Positions 39,738 through 50,239 of a stretch of DNA of 64,000 nucleotides are shown piece after piece. The translations under genes and the position numbers were made by a program. Below the pieces are notes generated by a model. That model made no database searches. It was not told the origin of the DNA and worked only from the letters and a program-made list of their open reading frames with translations. Source of the stretch: Eutreptiella sp. 'Long Island Sound 2002' (Eukaryota > Euglenozoa > Euglenophyceae > Eutreptiales > Eutreptiaceae); NCBI GenBank assembly GCA_964036045.1, contig OZ038380.1, forward strand, positions 63,286,591-63,350,590. Direction: 5' to 3'. The first letter of the stretch is position 1, and every line of letters begins with the position of its first letter.

Positions 39738-42700
39738 ATGTCGCTCCCAGAGGCTGGATATGGGTCGGAAGAGGGTTATGTGGGTTCGGAGATATCAGGG
39801 GCAGTGTCGGGCGTTACGACCCCTGGGGCATCAAGGCTACAGGCTTCGCAGTTACAACAAAGATCAAACACTATGCAGCGGTTACATGGTAGCAGAGGAA
39901 ATCATGACTCTGCTTTGGAATCTCCACTGATACTCTGAGATCGTCGGACTTTAGCGGGGCTATTACTCGTTCTGGGTCACTGCGTGTTCCCCCTGAGGTT
40001 ACATTCGTGGCATCTCCCCAGCAAGCCGAGGATCAACCTTCAGAGTGCCCTTACTGTGGCCATAGGCATTGGCCTGGAGTTCATACCTGTGCTGATTGTT
40101 GTATGCGCGCCCCACCCAACCTTAAACCCGGTCGAGAATCTCCCTCCTCGAGTGAATCTGGTTCCTCCTCTCAAGCTTTGCCTGATCTTGAAGACAGCAG
40201 CAGCGAAGGAGAGCAGTCTGGTACTGGAATTAGTGGTGATTACTGGGAAAACCACTTCCAGCAGATCTGGAATGAGGAAGTCCTGCACAGGCAGAATTGG
40301 CTGCTGGTGGAGGCGGGCTATCGTGGCCGCCTGAGGGACTGGTTCAGGGCGTCGTGCCAGTTCCTCAGGGACAGCGGCCGGTCGAGATTTGACGCCACAT
40401 TGCAGGAGCAAGAGGACTGGGAAGGGCTGATGGACCAGTTCGACCACCAGGCCGCCGTGATGGTGCAGATGGCCATCATTGCCGAGGAGAGACGCCAAAA
40501 TGTGCGTCAGCACGCTGGTCCGTCGGGCGCCTGGGGTCCGAACGACGACGAGGTCGACGAAATGAGGTGTGATTTGACACATTCCCACCTCTCCAGGGAG
40601 CAATTGTCCAAGCTCCTAAGCTCTGCCTCCAGTGTTGACACTTGGGTCGACGAGGTCAGAAGCAAAGGAAAAGGGACATGATGCCCTTCCTGTGGCGAGT
40701 GCGCCAAGGACTGCTCCTGTCGAAGACAGATTTTGTCGCTGGAAAACAGGGTGAAGGAGCTGAAGAAGGCCGCCAAGGAGAAAAAGAGGGATGATGACAG
40801 CAAGTGGAAGGAGATGGAGCAGAAGGTGGAGAAGCTTACAGATCTGGTACAAAATCTGAGCACTACTGGGCTCACTGGACCAGCGCCTACAATGGCAAGC
40901 CACCCAGCACCTACCTCCTCAGCTGCACCTGCATCCACGCCTTACGGCGTTCCACATTCTCCAGCACCCCCAGCTTTTACTGGCCACCATCCGGCTTTTA
41001 CTGGAATTTCTGATATCCCCCCTACGGGATTTACAAGTCCTATTGGGTTCAATCTAGCTACCGAAGGAGGAGAATCTTCGTCGGAGAGGTCTGTACTGTC
41101 GGTTGGTACTGTCGGAGATATTGATGGAGAAGCAAGGACCACCGTGAAGGAGCGATCAATGGCCTTGAAGAAGAAGGACCGGCAGCAGAAACAAAACGAG
41201 GCCAAAATCAAAGAAAAGCAGAAGAAATTGAAGGAGATGAGGCTGCATCAAGCACAACCAACGCCGTTCGTGCAGCCTACTGTGGACCAGGCGTTGCTGG
41301 CGGCCGCAATTGCGCAGGCACAGGCAATGGGAGGCGCCGCAGTCAACCCAGTGTTCGTCAATCCGGTTGGCACAGCCAGAAATTTCAACCTGAACCACTT
41401 GCTGAATCCCTTGCACATGAGGCTTCGAGGATCAGTAATGAAGCAGCCGAAGTTCTCAGGACACCCAAATTACTGGGCGTCCTTCGAGAGGCAGTTCATG
41501 GTCTGGCTGCAGAGGGAGAAACTGGACAAGGAACTCTGGATCCTTGGGTTGATGGATTGTTTGACTGGCAAACTCAGGGAAAGTACTTTTAACCTTTATG
41601 TGGAAAGGCAGAATCAAGTAGATCCCCTGACTTATGAAGAGTTGTATCGAAGTCTCAAGAAGAAAGGCTCTCGACTTCCTGAAGATCATTATAGGAACCG
41701 TCTGGAGAACTTCAGGGCGATCAAGAAATTGTTTCTGGAAGAAATTCAAATTGCAGGGCAAGATTGGGAGTTTTTGGTGCAAGAGGCGGAGAACTCTGCA
41801 GAAGGACTTTCTGAAGGCAAAATGAAGAAGATCCTCTTGAGCAAGCTCACGCCGGAGACCAAGCAGAAGATCAGGGACTCTCAGGCGGACCAAAAAGTCC
41901 TGGGCAACTGGGTTGAAGTCCGAGGATTGCCGGAAACTATGGGAAAAATGGCAGTTCGTGAGTTGCTACACTCTATCAGTGCTACTGGATTGAAGGACAT
42001 CACTATTCGTGAGGGCAGATGGAGAGTTGGCTTCCACGATTCTGAACAGTCGGAGTTTTTCTGCAGCATGGTGGATGGAAAAGTGAAGTATAAGGGAACA
42101 GTTTTGAGGGTACGACCGTGGATCTTCTCATATGGAGTCGAGCAGATCTGGGACCAACTTGAAAAGTATGCAAACTTAGAATGCCAGAAGTCGCAGGATG
42201 CACATGGCTTCGGAGGCAAGGTCAACGCCGTTGGTGAGAAGGGATGCTCTGTGTGTATTGCCCTTGGAAAAGAAGGTTGAGCGGCGACTCACACGACCGC
42301 AGATCACAGGTGGACGCCCTCAGATCTCAAAACAATTCAGTCCAAAATGGATGGAAAGGGAAATTCTCCCAAAAATCCCCAGCAGGATGGAGCACGAGAT
42401 GCTGACCAGCATGGAAGGGGAAAGGGTAAAGGGCAGTCCAAAGGAAGGAACAGAGACTGGACACCAAAAGATTACTCGCAGCAAGGCGGAGATCCAAGTG
42501 GCTCAAGATGGACCGATGCTGGTGGAAAATCTGGTGGAAAATCTGGTGAAAAAGGTGGCAAAGGCCAAGGAAAGTCCGGGAATCAAGATGATTCCAAGGT
42601 GAATGGCAACCCCCTGTACGCGGAGACGCCAGCGAACAAGACCTTCAGCAACAACAAGGATACTGGAGATCAAGGCAAGGGCAGATCCAACGACTCCAAC

Positions 42701-42877
42701 CCCAATTCCAACACCTCCAACAACAAAGGCCAAGGAGGTAAGAAAGGTGGTGGTGGAAGGTCATTTGGTGGTCGTGGACGTGGAAAAGGAGTCAATGCCG
42801 TCGAAGCAGGAGAAGAATGGGTTGAACAAGGGCAAGTACAGGACGTACAGCCGAACGAAGAAGAAGAATGGCAATAG
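39738..42877 (+). pseudogene. Gyp-3 Gag: zinc ribbon, coiled coil, capsid-like, RRM-like and knuckle regions
   Basis: A readable Gag from MSLPEAGYGSEE at 39738, with a frameshift near 39925 and in-frame TGA at 40679-40681 and 42278-42280, ending TAG 42875-42877. In order: Cys/His cluster ECPYCGHRHWPGVHTCADCC (about 40040-40100); after the first TGA a second cluster CPSCGECAKDCSC; Lys/Glu coiled coil; Pro-rich linker; capsid-like region about 41420-41890 (PKFSGHPNYWASFERQF); an RRM-like unit about 41905-42125 (VEVRGLP, helix, ITIREGRWRVGF, GTVLRVRPW); CSVC with the second TGA where a zinc knuckle should continue; Gly/Lys/Asn-rich tail. Both TGAs could come from CGA by CpG decay. Confidence 0.75.
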
Positions 42878-42937
42878 GGAAGCCAACTTGACCCAAATCC
42901 CAACACTGGGGTTGAGTAGCAGGAGACAAAACCCATC

Positions 42938-42979
42938 CACCTATGATTTTAGCAGCTGTTTTTTCCCAAAATTCAAAGT
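42938..42979 (+). repeat. TIR-1 left terminal inverted repeat
   Basis: Starts CACCTATGATTTTAGC and continues to the CCCAAAATTCAAA block. It pairs with 48349-48390. Confidence 0.82.
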
Positions 42980-43479
42980 CATGCATTTTCAGAACCGCGA
43001 TATCAAACTGTACACAGTAGTACTGTTGTTTTTATGTCTTCTCAAATTTTTATTAAAATTATGCTGTCGCTGAAGCTGGAGCCGCAGATAAACTGTCAGC
43101 AACTGCCGCGTACGCGAGTTTCAGATTCCCGACCGCCGTGCGCAATAGAAAATCGCCAAAAAGTCCACTTTTTTTCGCAGTTGGAAGCAAAGTAAAGGCA
43201 TGAGCGTGTTCCCGAGATAAATACCTTGCTGCTGACCTAAAAAAATCCAGATTGGCAGGCACAGATTTGGAGAAATTCACGCTTCTCTACCCAAAAACCA
43301 CTTTTTTACATGGTTTTAGGGTCTATGGAGGCCATATAGAGGGCCTTACAGGGCTGTAAGAGGTGGTATAGAGGTGATATATGAACAAATTGTCATCACC
43401 ATTGGTAGAAGCCTACATGACAAGCGATGTTTTGCCTTTATTCTAGGCTATTCATCCCTTTCTCATGCACCATGGGGCC
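42980..43479. other. TIR-1 left spacer
   Basis: 500 bases between the terminal repeat and the satellite. No gene seen. About 43315-43375 holds short inverted motifs (GGGCCTTACAGGGCTGTAAG). Confidence 0.5.
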
Positions 43480-45003
43480 CAATATCCATATGGTTCATAG
43501 GTAGGGTTTTGATCACCTATCACCGTCCACACACATGTTTGGGGCTTGGGTTGGTATTGTATGCATTTGAATGATAAGAACTACATAAAATATGATAGTA
43601 TGTGCATAAGAATGGGATGAAAGATGAACATTTGAGGTGTTTTTGGCCCTATTCTGCACCTTTTGTGGTCCATTTCCATATGGTTCATAGGTAGGCTTTT
43701 GCGTGCCTATCACCGTACACACACATGTTTGGGGCTTAGGTTGTTGCTGTAAGCGTTTGTATGATAAATCCTACATATAATATGATAGTATGTGCGTAAG
43801 AATGGGATGAACGATGAACATTTGAGGTGTTTTTGGCCCTATTTTGCACCGTTTGTGGTCCAATATCCATATGGTTCATAGGTAGGGTTTTGATCACCTA
43901 TCACCGTCCACACACATGTTTGGGGCTTGGGTTGGTATTGTATGCATTTGAATGATAATAACGACATAAAATATGATAGTATGTGCATACGAATGGGATG
44001 AACAATGTAGTTTTGAGGTGTTTTTGGCCCGTTTTTGCACCTTTTGCGCTCCATATCCATATGGTTCATATGTAGGGTTTTGATCACCTATCACCGTCCA
44101 CACACATGTTTGGGGCTTGGGTTGGTATTGTATGCATTTGAATGATAAGAACTACATAAAATATGATAGTATGTGCATAAGAATGCGATGAACGATGTAG
44201 ATTTGAGGTGTTTTTGGCCCGTTTTTGCACCTTTTGCGCTCCATATCCATATGGTTCATAGGTAGGGTTTTGATCACCTATCACCGTCCACACACATGTT
44301 TGGGGCATAGGATGGTATTGTAAGCATTTGAATGCTGGGTAAGAAATAAAATATGATACTACGGGCACAAGCATGGGATGAACAATGTAGTTTTGAGGTG
44401 TTTTTGGCCCGTTTTTGCACCATTTGTGCTCCATATCCATATGGTTCATAGGTAGGGTTTTGATCACCTATCACCGTCCACACACATGTTTGGGGCTTGG
44501 GTTGGTATTGTATGCATTTGAATGATACGAACTACATAAAATATGATACTATGTGCATAAGAATGGGATGAAAGATGAACATTTGAGGTGTTTTTGGCCC
44601 TATTTTGCACCGTTTGTGGTCCATTTCGGTATGGGTCATAGGTGGGCTTTTGCGTGCCTATCACCGTACACACACATGTTTGGGGCTTAGGTTGTTATTG
44701 TAAGCATTTGTATGATAGGTCCTACATATAATATGATAGTATGTGCATAAGAATGGGATGAACGATGAAGATTTGAGGTGTTTTTGGCCCTATTTTGCAC
44801 CGTTTGTGATCCAATATCCATATGGTTCATAGGTAGGCTTGGAACTATTTGAGCCATTTGAGAATTTTCTTTCTCCGTGTGTCATCGTTGTACATAAAAT
44901 ATGATACTATGTGCATAAGAATGGGATGAGCGATGAACATTTCAGGTGTTTTTGGCCCTATTTTGCACCGTTTGTGGTCCATTTCCATATGGTTCATACG
45001 TAA
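43480..45003. repeat. Satellite array, ~190-bp units, about eight copies
   Basis: The marker ATATGGTTCATA recurs at about 43491, 43679, 43869, 44058, 44249, 44440, 44631, 44819 and 44989, giving periods of 188-191 bp and a shortened last one of 170. Each unit also carries CACACACATGTTTGGGG, ATATGATA and GAGGTGTTTTTGGCCC. Units are about 85-95% alike. In the last unit (about 44838-44890) the middle is replaced by unrelated sequence. Short frames on the minus strand are the repeat read six times, not genes. Confidence 0.92.
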
Positions 45004-45182
45004 GCAACGATTGTCTTACTGCCTTCATGCCCTTGTTGCGTGCTTTTTGTGTGTATTATGCCTTCCTAGGTAGGGTGAGCAAAGGGTGAAAAGATAGTGA
45101 ACTAAGGGTGAACGAATGGTCATGGGAGCATGCATGGCGACAAAATGTGATTTCCCTTTGGTACAACCCACAGGGCTAAGCA

Positions 45183-47278
45183 ATGGCTCCTTCCAAGAAG
45201 AAAAAGGTTGTGATTCCAAAGCCTGACATGCCAGCCTTGGTGCCTGCCGATTGTCATATAGGCAAGGGGGACGTGGAAGATGGGGCGGAACAAGGAGAAG
45301 GCGGAGCATGGGAAAATTGCGAAAGTTTGGACCCGGAGCTAGAAAGCCTCCTTGCAGGGCATTGTGTTAAGAAACACCAAAGTGTTGAAGTCGAGACCTT
45401 CAATTACATCAAATGTGGCATGTCCACCAATGTGCAAACCGGTGAAAAGCGGGTCTTGTTTTGGTACGGAATGCTGATTATACCGAAAAAAATACCGGAA
45501 CCAAACAAGAACGACCTATGCATGAGGTTCCCAAATAATTACTTCTATTGGTTCAAACGCGCTGACGTCTTCCCAACCCTTCCTCTTGGATTGCCTGCCT
45601 TCTTCAACGATGGGTGCGACGTCCCGAGTGATGAAACATCCGACTACGGCGAGGCACCTTCTGATGAGAGCTCGGAAAATGAAAGTAGTGATGATGAGGA
45701 CGATGGTGACGATGGCGACAACTCGGAGGATGGCGCAAGTGGCACACCCAAAGCCAAAAAGGAAAAGAACAAGAAAACTAAACCAAAGCCCCCAAAGTTG
45801 AGGAAGTATACCAAAAAGAGTAGGTCACCCGATGTGTCTGAGGAAGCGTTGGCATCAAGAATAGCCGAAGCAACTGAGCATATGACGCGTATGGAGCTGT
45901 TTAAGCAGGCAAGTGCTTACTCAAAACATTATTTGATCAAACTCTGCGAGAACCTGTGTGTTAGCGGTATGAGTTCCAAAACAATACCAGAGATTCTTCG
46001 AGCGCTTGAGGACAGAAGTAAGACTGGAGGCTTCACAATCCAAAAGCTGTTTCCACCGCACAAACCGCAAGTGAGCTTCAAACCCATGGACATATCAATG
46101 AGCAGCATTCGACAGGCATCTATTGCTGTTCAATGCTTGTTGATGTTGTTGCTTGCGGTGCATTAAATGTTTGTGACTCACACATAGACCATCACCCGAC
46201 CGCATGGGTGGCACAACCCGTGAATATCGCTGGCTCGGATTTGGGCCGGTGGGACACGCTTCATAGGCCAACAGTTCGGTGCTTTGTGTAACTTTGTGCC
46301 ACTCAGGTTGAGAAGCCCACAAAGGCAGAGAACCCATGTCCCCAGGAGCGCACCGAACGAGAGGAGGCGGAGAGGCGAGACAGAGCAGAAGAGGACAGAA
46401 AAAAGGCGGAGGCAGCGCACCGACCGAAGCAAGCGGATGAGGAGCAACAGCAAAAGGTAACGTTCCAAAGTTGTGCAGTTAGGGTCTTTCGATTCTGTGC
46501 ATGCATATCGCGTTAATTTCTCTCGGACCGACCGAGATGGGATTTTGATTTTTGCATGTCCCCAGGAGCGCACCGAACCAGAGGAAGCGGAGACGCGAGA
46601 CGGAGCACAAGAGGACATAAAAAAGGCGGAGGCGGCAAAGCGTCAAAAGCAAGCGGATGAGGAGCAAGAGCAAACAGTAACCTTCCAGGAGCGCACACGG
46701 AATTCTGCAGTTACGCTCTCACGATTCTGTGCATACGTATCGTGTTCATTTCTTTCCAATTTACGGAGATCAGATTTTGATTTTTGCATGTCCCCAGGAG
46801 CGCACCGAACGAGAGGAGGCAGACAGAAAGAAGGCGGAGGCGGCAGAGCGTCAAAAGCAAGTGGATGAGGAGCAACAGCAAAAGGTAACCATGCAAATTT
46901 CTGTAGTACCGCTCTCTCTATTCTGTGCATACGTATCGTGTTCATTTCTTTCCAATTGACGGAGATCGGATTTTGTTTTTTGCATGTCGCCAGGAGCGCA
47001 CCGAACGAGAGGAGGCGGACAGAAAGCTGCAGATGCAGACCCAAGTGCAGCAGCAGCAGCAGCACCAGCAGATGCACCAGCAGGCCCAGCAGCAGCAGCA
47101 GCAGCAGCAGCATATGGGTCCTTTGCAAATGAACATGCCAGTTGCCATGCCCATGGCCATGCCAATGCCAGCCATGAACATGCACCAGCTCCAAATGCCC
47201 ATGCAGCCCATGCAGCAGCTTTGTTCGACGATGAGCAGCATGCAGCCCTTTGGTTTTCCAATGTACCGGCCCTATTAG
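45183..47278 (+). CDS. Multi-exon gene of TIR-1: acidic/basic protein with duplicated coiled-coil exons and Gln/Met tail
   Basis: Start ATG 45183. Exon 1 (to about 46094-46150) gives a basic N-terminus PSKKKKVVIPK, a globular part with FNYIKCGMS, VLFWYGMLIIPKKIP and NYFYWFKRADVFP, an Asp/Glu/Ser block followed by a Lys block, and a C-terminal HYLIKLCENLCVSGMSSKTIPEIL stretch that looks SAP-like. Next come phase-0 exons at 46309 or 46346-46456, 46566-46676, 46798-46884 and 46994-47278. The introns are about 110-121 bp with GT(AAC)...(C)CCAG or GCCAG borders. Exons 2-4 repeat one heptad-rich unit (ERTEREEAERR...QADEEQQQK). The last exon starts with the same unit, then poly-Gln and Met/Pro/Gln-rich text to TAG. 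I do not recognise the family; it is not a transposase I know. Confidence 0.65.
46346..46456 (+). other. Duplicated exon, copy a
   Basis: 37 codons ending CAAAAG before GTAACG. The acceptor is either CCCCAG at 46340-46345 or the CACTCAG at 46302-46308, which would add 12 codons (VEKPTKAENPCP and Gln). Both keep phase 0. Confidence 0.7.
46566..46676 (+). other. Duplicated exon, copy b
   Basis: Exactly the 111-bp length of copy a and about 85% similar. Acceptor TGTCCCCAG; the donor here is CAAACA before GTAACC. Confidence 0.7.
46798..46884 (+). other. Duplicated exon, copy c (24 bp shorter)
   Basis: 87 bp with the same ends as copies a and b but lacking eight codons in the middle. Borders TGTCCCCAG and CAAAAG-GTAACC. 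Confidence 0.7.
46994..47278 (+). other. Terminal exon, starts with the duplicated unit
   Basis: Begins GAGCGCACCGAACGAGAGGAGGC like copies a-c, after GTCGCCAG. It then diverges into (CAG)n-coded Gln and Met-rich sequence, ending TAG 47276-47278. Confidence 0.7.
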
Positions 47279-48348
47279 CAGCGCCTGCATATATGTCTTT
47301 TGTTTTTTTCCCTCTCCCAAAAAAGAACTTTGTGCTGTTTAGAGTTTGGTGATTTAAATTTATTGCCGTGTTTGTGAATACGGCAGGATCATATCTCTGG
47401 AAGTGCAGATGCCTGAGCTCTGTGTTCATTATGCACTTTGTGCGATGTTGAACTGATTGAGAGAACCAGATGCTCAGATGCTCAGAGTGGTGCGGCTTGT
47501 TGCGATCGTCCTTTGTTTTCATTACCGTTGGTGGTTCCTTGGATTTGAATGCACGAACTTTTTGTAGGATCGTCAGGACAAAAAAAAACAGTTTTCGCCC
47601 AAAAATGGCCAAAAATTGCCAATTTTTTGCCGAAAATAGTGTTTTTTTAGCCGGGGTCGTGAGTTTTAGGGCCCCATACCCTATTCTTAGGGTGCCCAAT
47701 CCAGTGAAATGTGTTTGGAATTGTATTGGAGCAACCTATTGGGTGTTGCAGGGCCGTCAGCACAGAAAAAAAACAGTTTTAGTCCAAAAATGGCCAAAAA
47801 TTGCCAATTTTTGGCCAAAAACAGTGTATTTTTGGAGAACAATCGGGTAGGAGGAACCCCCCTCTCCTATTTTGAGCGTGCAGAATAAAAGAAAAAAGGT
47901 TTCCTTTGGTCTTTTTGGGTACAAAACCTCTTTTCATGGTATTTTTGTGCCTATACTATAGGATACAGGTACGCTGGTGTGCAGCACTGTTCTGTAGCAC
48001 CACCCCACAACAGACAAAAGTACTCCAAAATAGGCCGAGTTCCAGGATTTTTGATGGTTTAGGAGAAAGCTCGGGTGGGAAGAACCCCCCCGTCTGTATT
48101 TTGGGGCAAGAGAATCCCAACAAAAGGGCAATTTCTGTCGAAAATCCTCTATAGGCAGGTACACTGGTGTGCAGCACTGTTCTGCAGGACCAGCCCAGAG
48201 CAGGCAAAAATACCCCAAAATAGGCCAAATTTCAGGGTTTTTGATATTTTTGGACAAAAGCCGGGTAGGAGGAACCCCCCCCCCTATTTTGGGGCCGTAG
48301 AAATCAAAGAAGTAGGTCATTTCCCGCGAAAATCTGCCTTTTGCTGAC
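47279..48348. repeat. TIR-1 right subterminal repeats
   Basis: Two modules, each twice. Module X (about 47565-47680 and 47750-47845) is built of GGCCAAAAATTGCCAATTTTT-like palindromic text. Module Y (about 47957-48145 and 48150-48337, period near 190) contains CTGGTGTGCAGCACTGTTCTG and CCCCAAAATA. Subterminal direct repeats next to the inverted repeat resemble transposase-binding regions of DNA transposons. No gene seen. Confidence 0.7.
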
Positions 48349-48390
48349 TTTTTGAATTTTGGGGAAGAACAGCTGCTAAAATCATAGGTG
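48349..48390 (-). repeat. TIR-1 right terminal inverted repeat
   Basis: Reverse complement of the left end. Ends ...GCTGCTAAAATCATAGGTG at 48390; Gyp-3 pol sequence resumes just after. Confidence 0.82.
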
Positions 48391-50239
48391 CAGGGTAGTT
48401 GGGGCGGTGGATGGACGCTGCTGGAACCGGCTGGCGCGCTCCTCCGGCCTCCTGTACCCTGCCTGGGTCCTCAGCGCTGTCCGGCGAGGCAAGCAGCGCC
48501 AGTTTGTCTGCTGGATCCAGGTTAGATCGACGGATGATAAGGTTAAACTTGCCAGATGTCTGATTGACAATGGTTCAGAGGTCAATCTGGTGAGGAAAGG
48601 CTTTCTGCAGGAGGATGAGACGAAGATGTCCTCAACACCTGTCCAGCTGGCGGGAGTCAGCGGACATCGCCTTGACGGTGGCGACAGAGAAGCAGAATTG
48701 GCGGTCAGATTGGTGAAACAATCTGTGTGGAGCGTGGAAGAGACGGTCACGGAGGAATGGTTCTCTGGAAAATTCTATGAAGCCAGCATAAAGTATGATT
48801 TATTCTTGGGTCAACCTTGGCTTCACGCGCACCGTGTGTCGCCCATGGGACACAGGACATGCTTCCTCCAGGATCCGTCGACCAGCGACCCGTCTGACCT
48901 GTATTATCTGCACCCATATACCAAGAGTATCCACCAATTCAAGGAGAGAAATAAGCTGCATTTTCAGCAAGATGGGCAGGAATGGACACGGAATCAAGAA
49001 GAATTCGACGAAGGAAAGGTGCAATCGTTGAACTGCAAGAAGTGGAAGATAGTTTGCTATCGAGTAGTCGACAAATGGCGGGACATTCTGGTGGATTATT
49101 TCGAAAGGAACCACAATTTTCGTCCTCAAGTTGATGCCTTTGCAAACAAAAAGAATAAAAGATTTCCGAAGTTCTACGACGATGCCTGGAGTGAGGACTG
49201 GTCTGAACCTTTGTGGATCAATCCGCCCTTCGACGTTTCTCCTCGTGTGGTGCAGCAGCTGAAGCAATCCAGCGCAAAGGCGATTTTAATTGTCCCCAAT
49301 TGGCCAAGACAAGAGTTGTTCAAGGACATTATGGACATTTCAATCGACATTGTCGAGCTACCTCACAAGGGAGTGAAGCTGTATTGCGAAGACAATGGCA
49401 AGCCTTTGCCACAGCGTTCGTGGAGCACGTTGGCGTGCTTAGTTGACGGGAATCTGGGAGATTATTGGCAAGATGACAGTCAAATGGGAACAGAGGAGGT
49501 CATTTCAAATTCCTCAAGAATCGACGAAATTGAGATGGATGAAGACGATCGAGAGCGGAATCCCGACGTATCGTCGCGGAAGGAGAGAAGGACAATCGGC
49601 GTCCCTCAAGAGAACGCCTCCATCCATTACAAATCGTCCCCATCAGACAAGAATAAAGCCAACAAAGTCAAGATTTCAAGCAAGAATGATGACAAATCTC
49701 CAAGAATCTCGCCTGAATTGACAGGAATGAAGCTGAATTCGTCCGACCATCCCTTCAAGACATTCGTGGACCCCTTTCATTGGTGGGATCCCACGGAGGA
49801 GCGAGCTCAGGTGAGCTTTATCCGCCAGCAATGCGACGAAGAAGTTTGGAATGAAGTGGCCAAGAACATGAGACCACGACCAACAATTCGCAAATTGGTG
49901 GACATAATGTCGGTGATTAAATGTGGGAATCAGGTCGACGGAGACAAGATATCTGCAAAAAGGGACGCAGTGTTCGAAGATTATCAAGATGACGTGCTGA
50001 GTGGGAAGTTGTGGAAAAACCCCCCAATTCGATGTGAAAATGGGGAAGCCAGGATTGAGATACTCGAAGGCTCCAAGGTTCACAAACAACGTCCATTCTA
50101 TCTCCACGGCACCAAAGCAGATGCCCTGCGAAAGATTATTGAGCGAAATCTCTATGAGTTTGGTTGGTTGGAGGGCTGCATGAGTTCTGAGTGGTGTTCA
50201 GCACCATTTACTGTGCCAAAACCCCCACCTGCTGACCAA
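48391..50239 (+). CDS. Gyp-3 Pol, first part: protease, Dam-like domain, RT N-terminus
   Basis: One open frame from the TIR-1 border to the LINE-b border; the first in-frame start-like codon is GTG 48407, but as part of Pol it needs none. Protease: CLIDNGSEVNLVRKG (about 48560) with DNG where DTG or DSG is expected, and YDLFLGQPWL. Dam-like domain 49127-49455: QVDAFANKKNKRF, W-rich stretch, LWINPPFD (the NPPF catalytic motif), helix, AKAILIVPNWPRQELF, CLVDGN. A Ser/Asp-rich linker follows. Then HKQRPFYLHGTKADALRKII and WLEGCMSSEWCSAPFTVPKP, the RT entry. The frame stays open into LINE-b to 50368 by chance. Confidence 0.83.

Larger units (their letters stand above)
42938..48390. mobile_element. 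TIR-1, inverted-repeat DNA element carrying a satellite and a multi-exon gene
   Basis: The left end CACCTATGATTTTAGCAGCT (42938) is matched in reverse complement by the right end (to 48390); the inverted repeat runs about 40 bp with three mismatches. The 5453-bp unit lies exactly between gag and pol of Gyp-3, so it is an insertion. It holds a ~190-bp tandem repeat, one intron-containing gene and subterminal repeats. CAC ends recall CACTA transposons, but I see no DDE transposase and no clear target-site duplication (flanks ATC and CAG), so superfamily is open. It could be a non-autonomous element with a captured or accessory gene. Confidence 0.75.

Noticed and set aside
40679-42280. TGA as a sense codon (altered genetic code)
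   Set aside because: Gyp-2 pol and other intact frames end at TGA and use TGG for Trp; decay or readthrough explains the cases better.
43513-44673. Series of 69-127-codon minus-strand frames
   Set aside because: They are the satellite monomer read repeatedly, not genes.
43480-45003. Regular repeat array as a CRISPR
   Set aside because: Units are ~190-bp tandem copies with no unique spacers, in a eukaryotic transposon.
46178-47320. Minus-strand frames rich in Leu/Cys/His opposite the TIR-1 gene
   Set aside because: They mirror the Glu/Lys/Gln codons of the sense exons and cross the splice borders.
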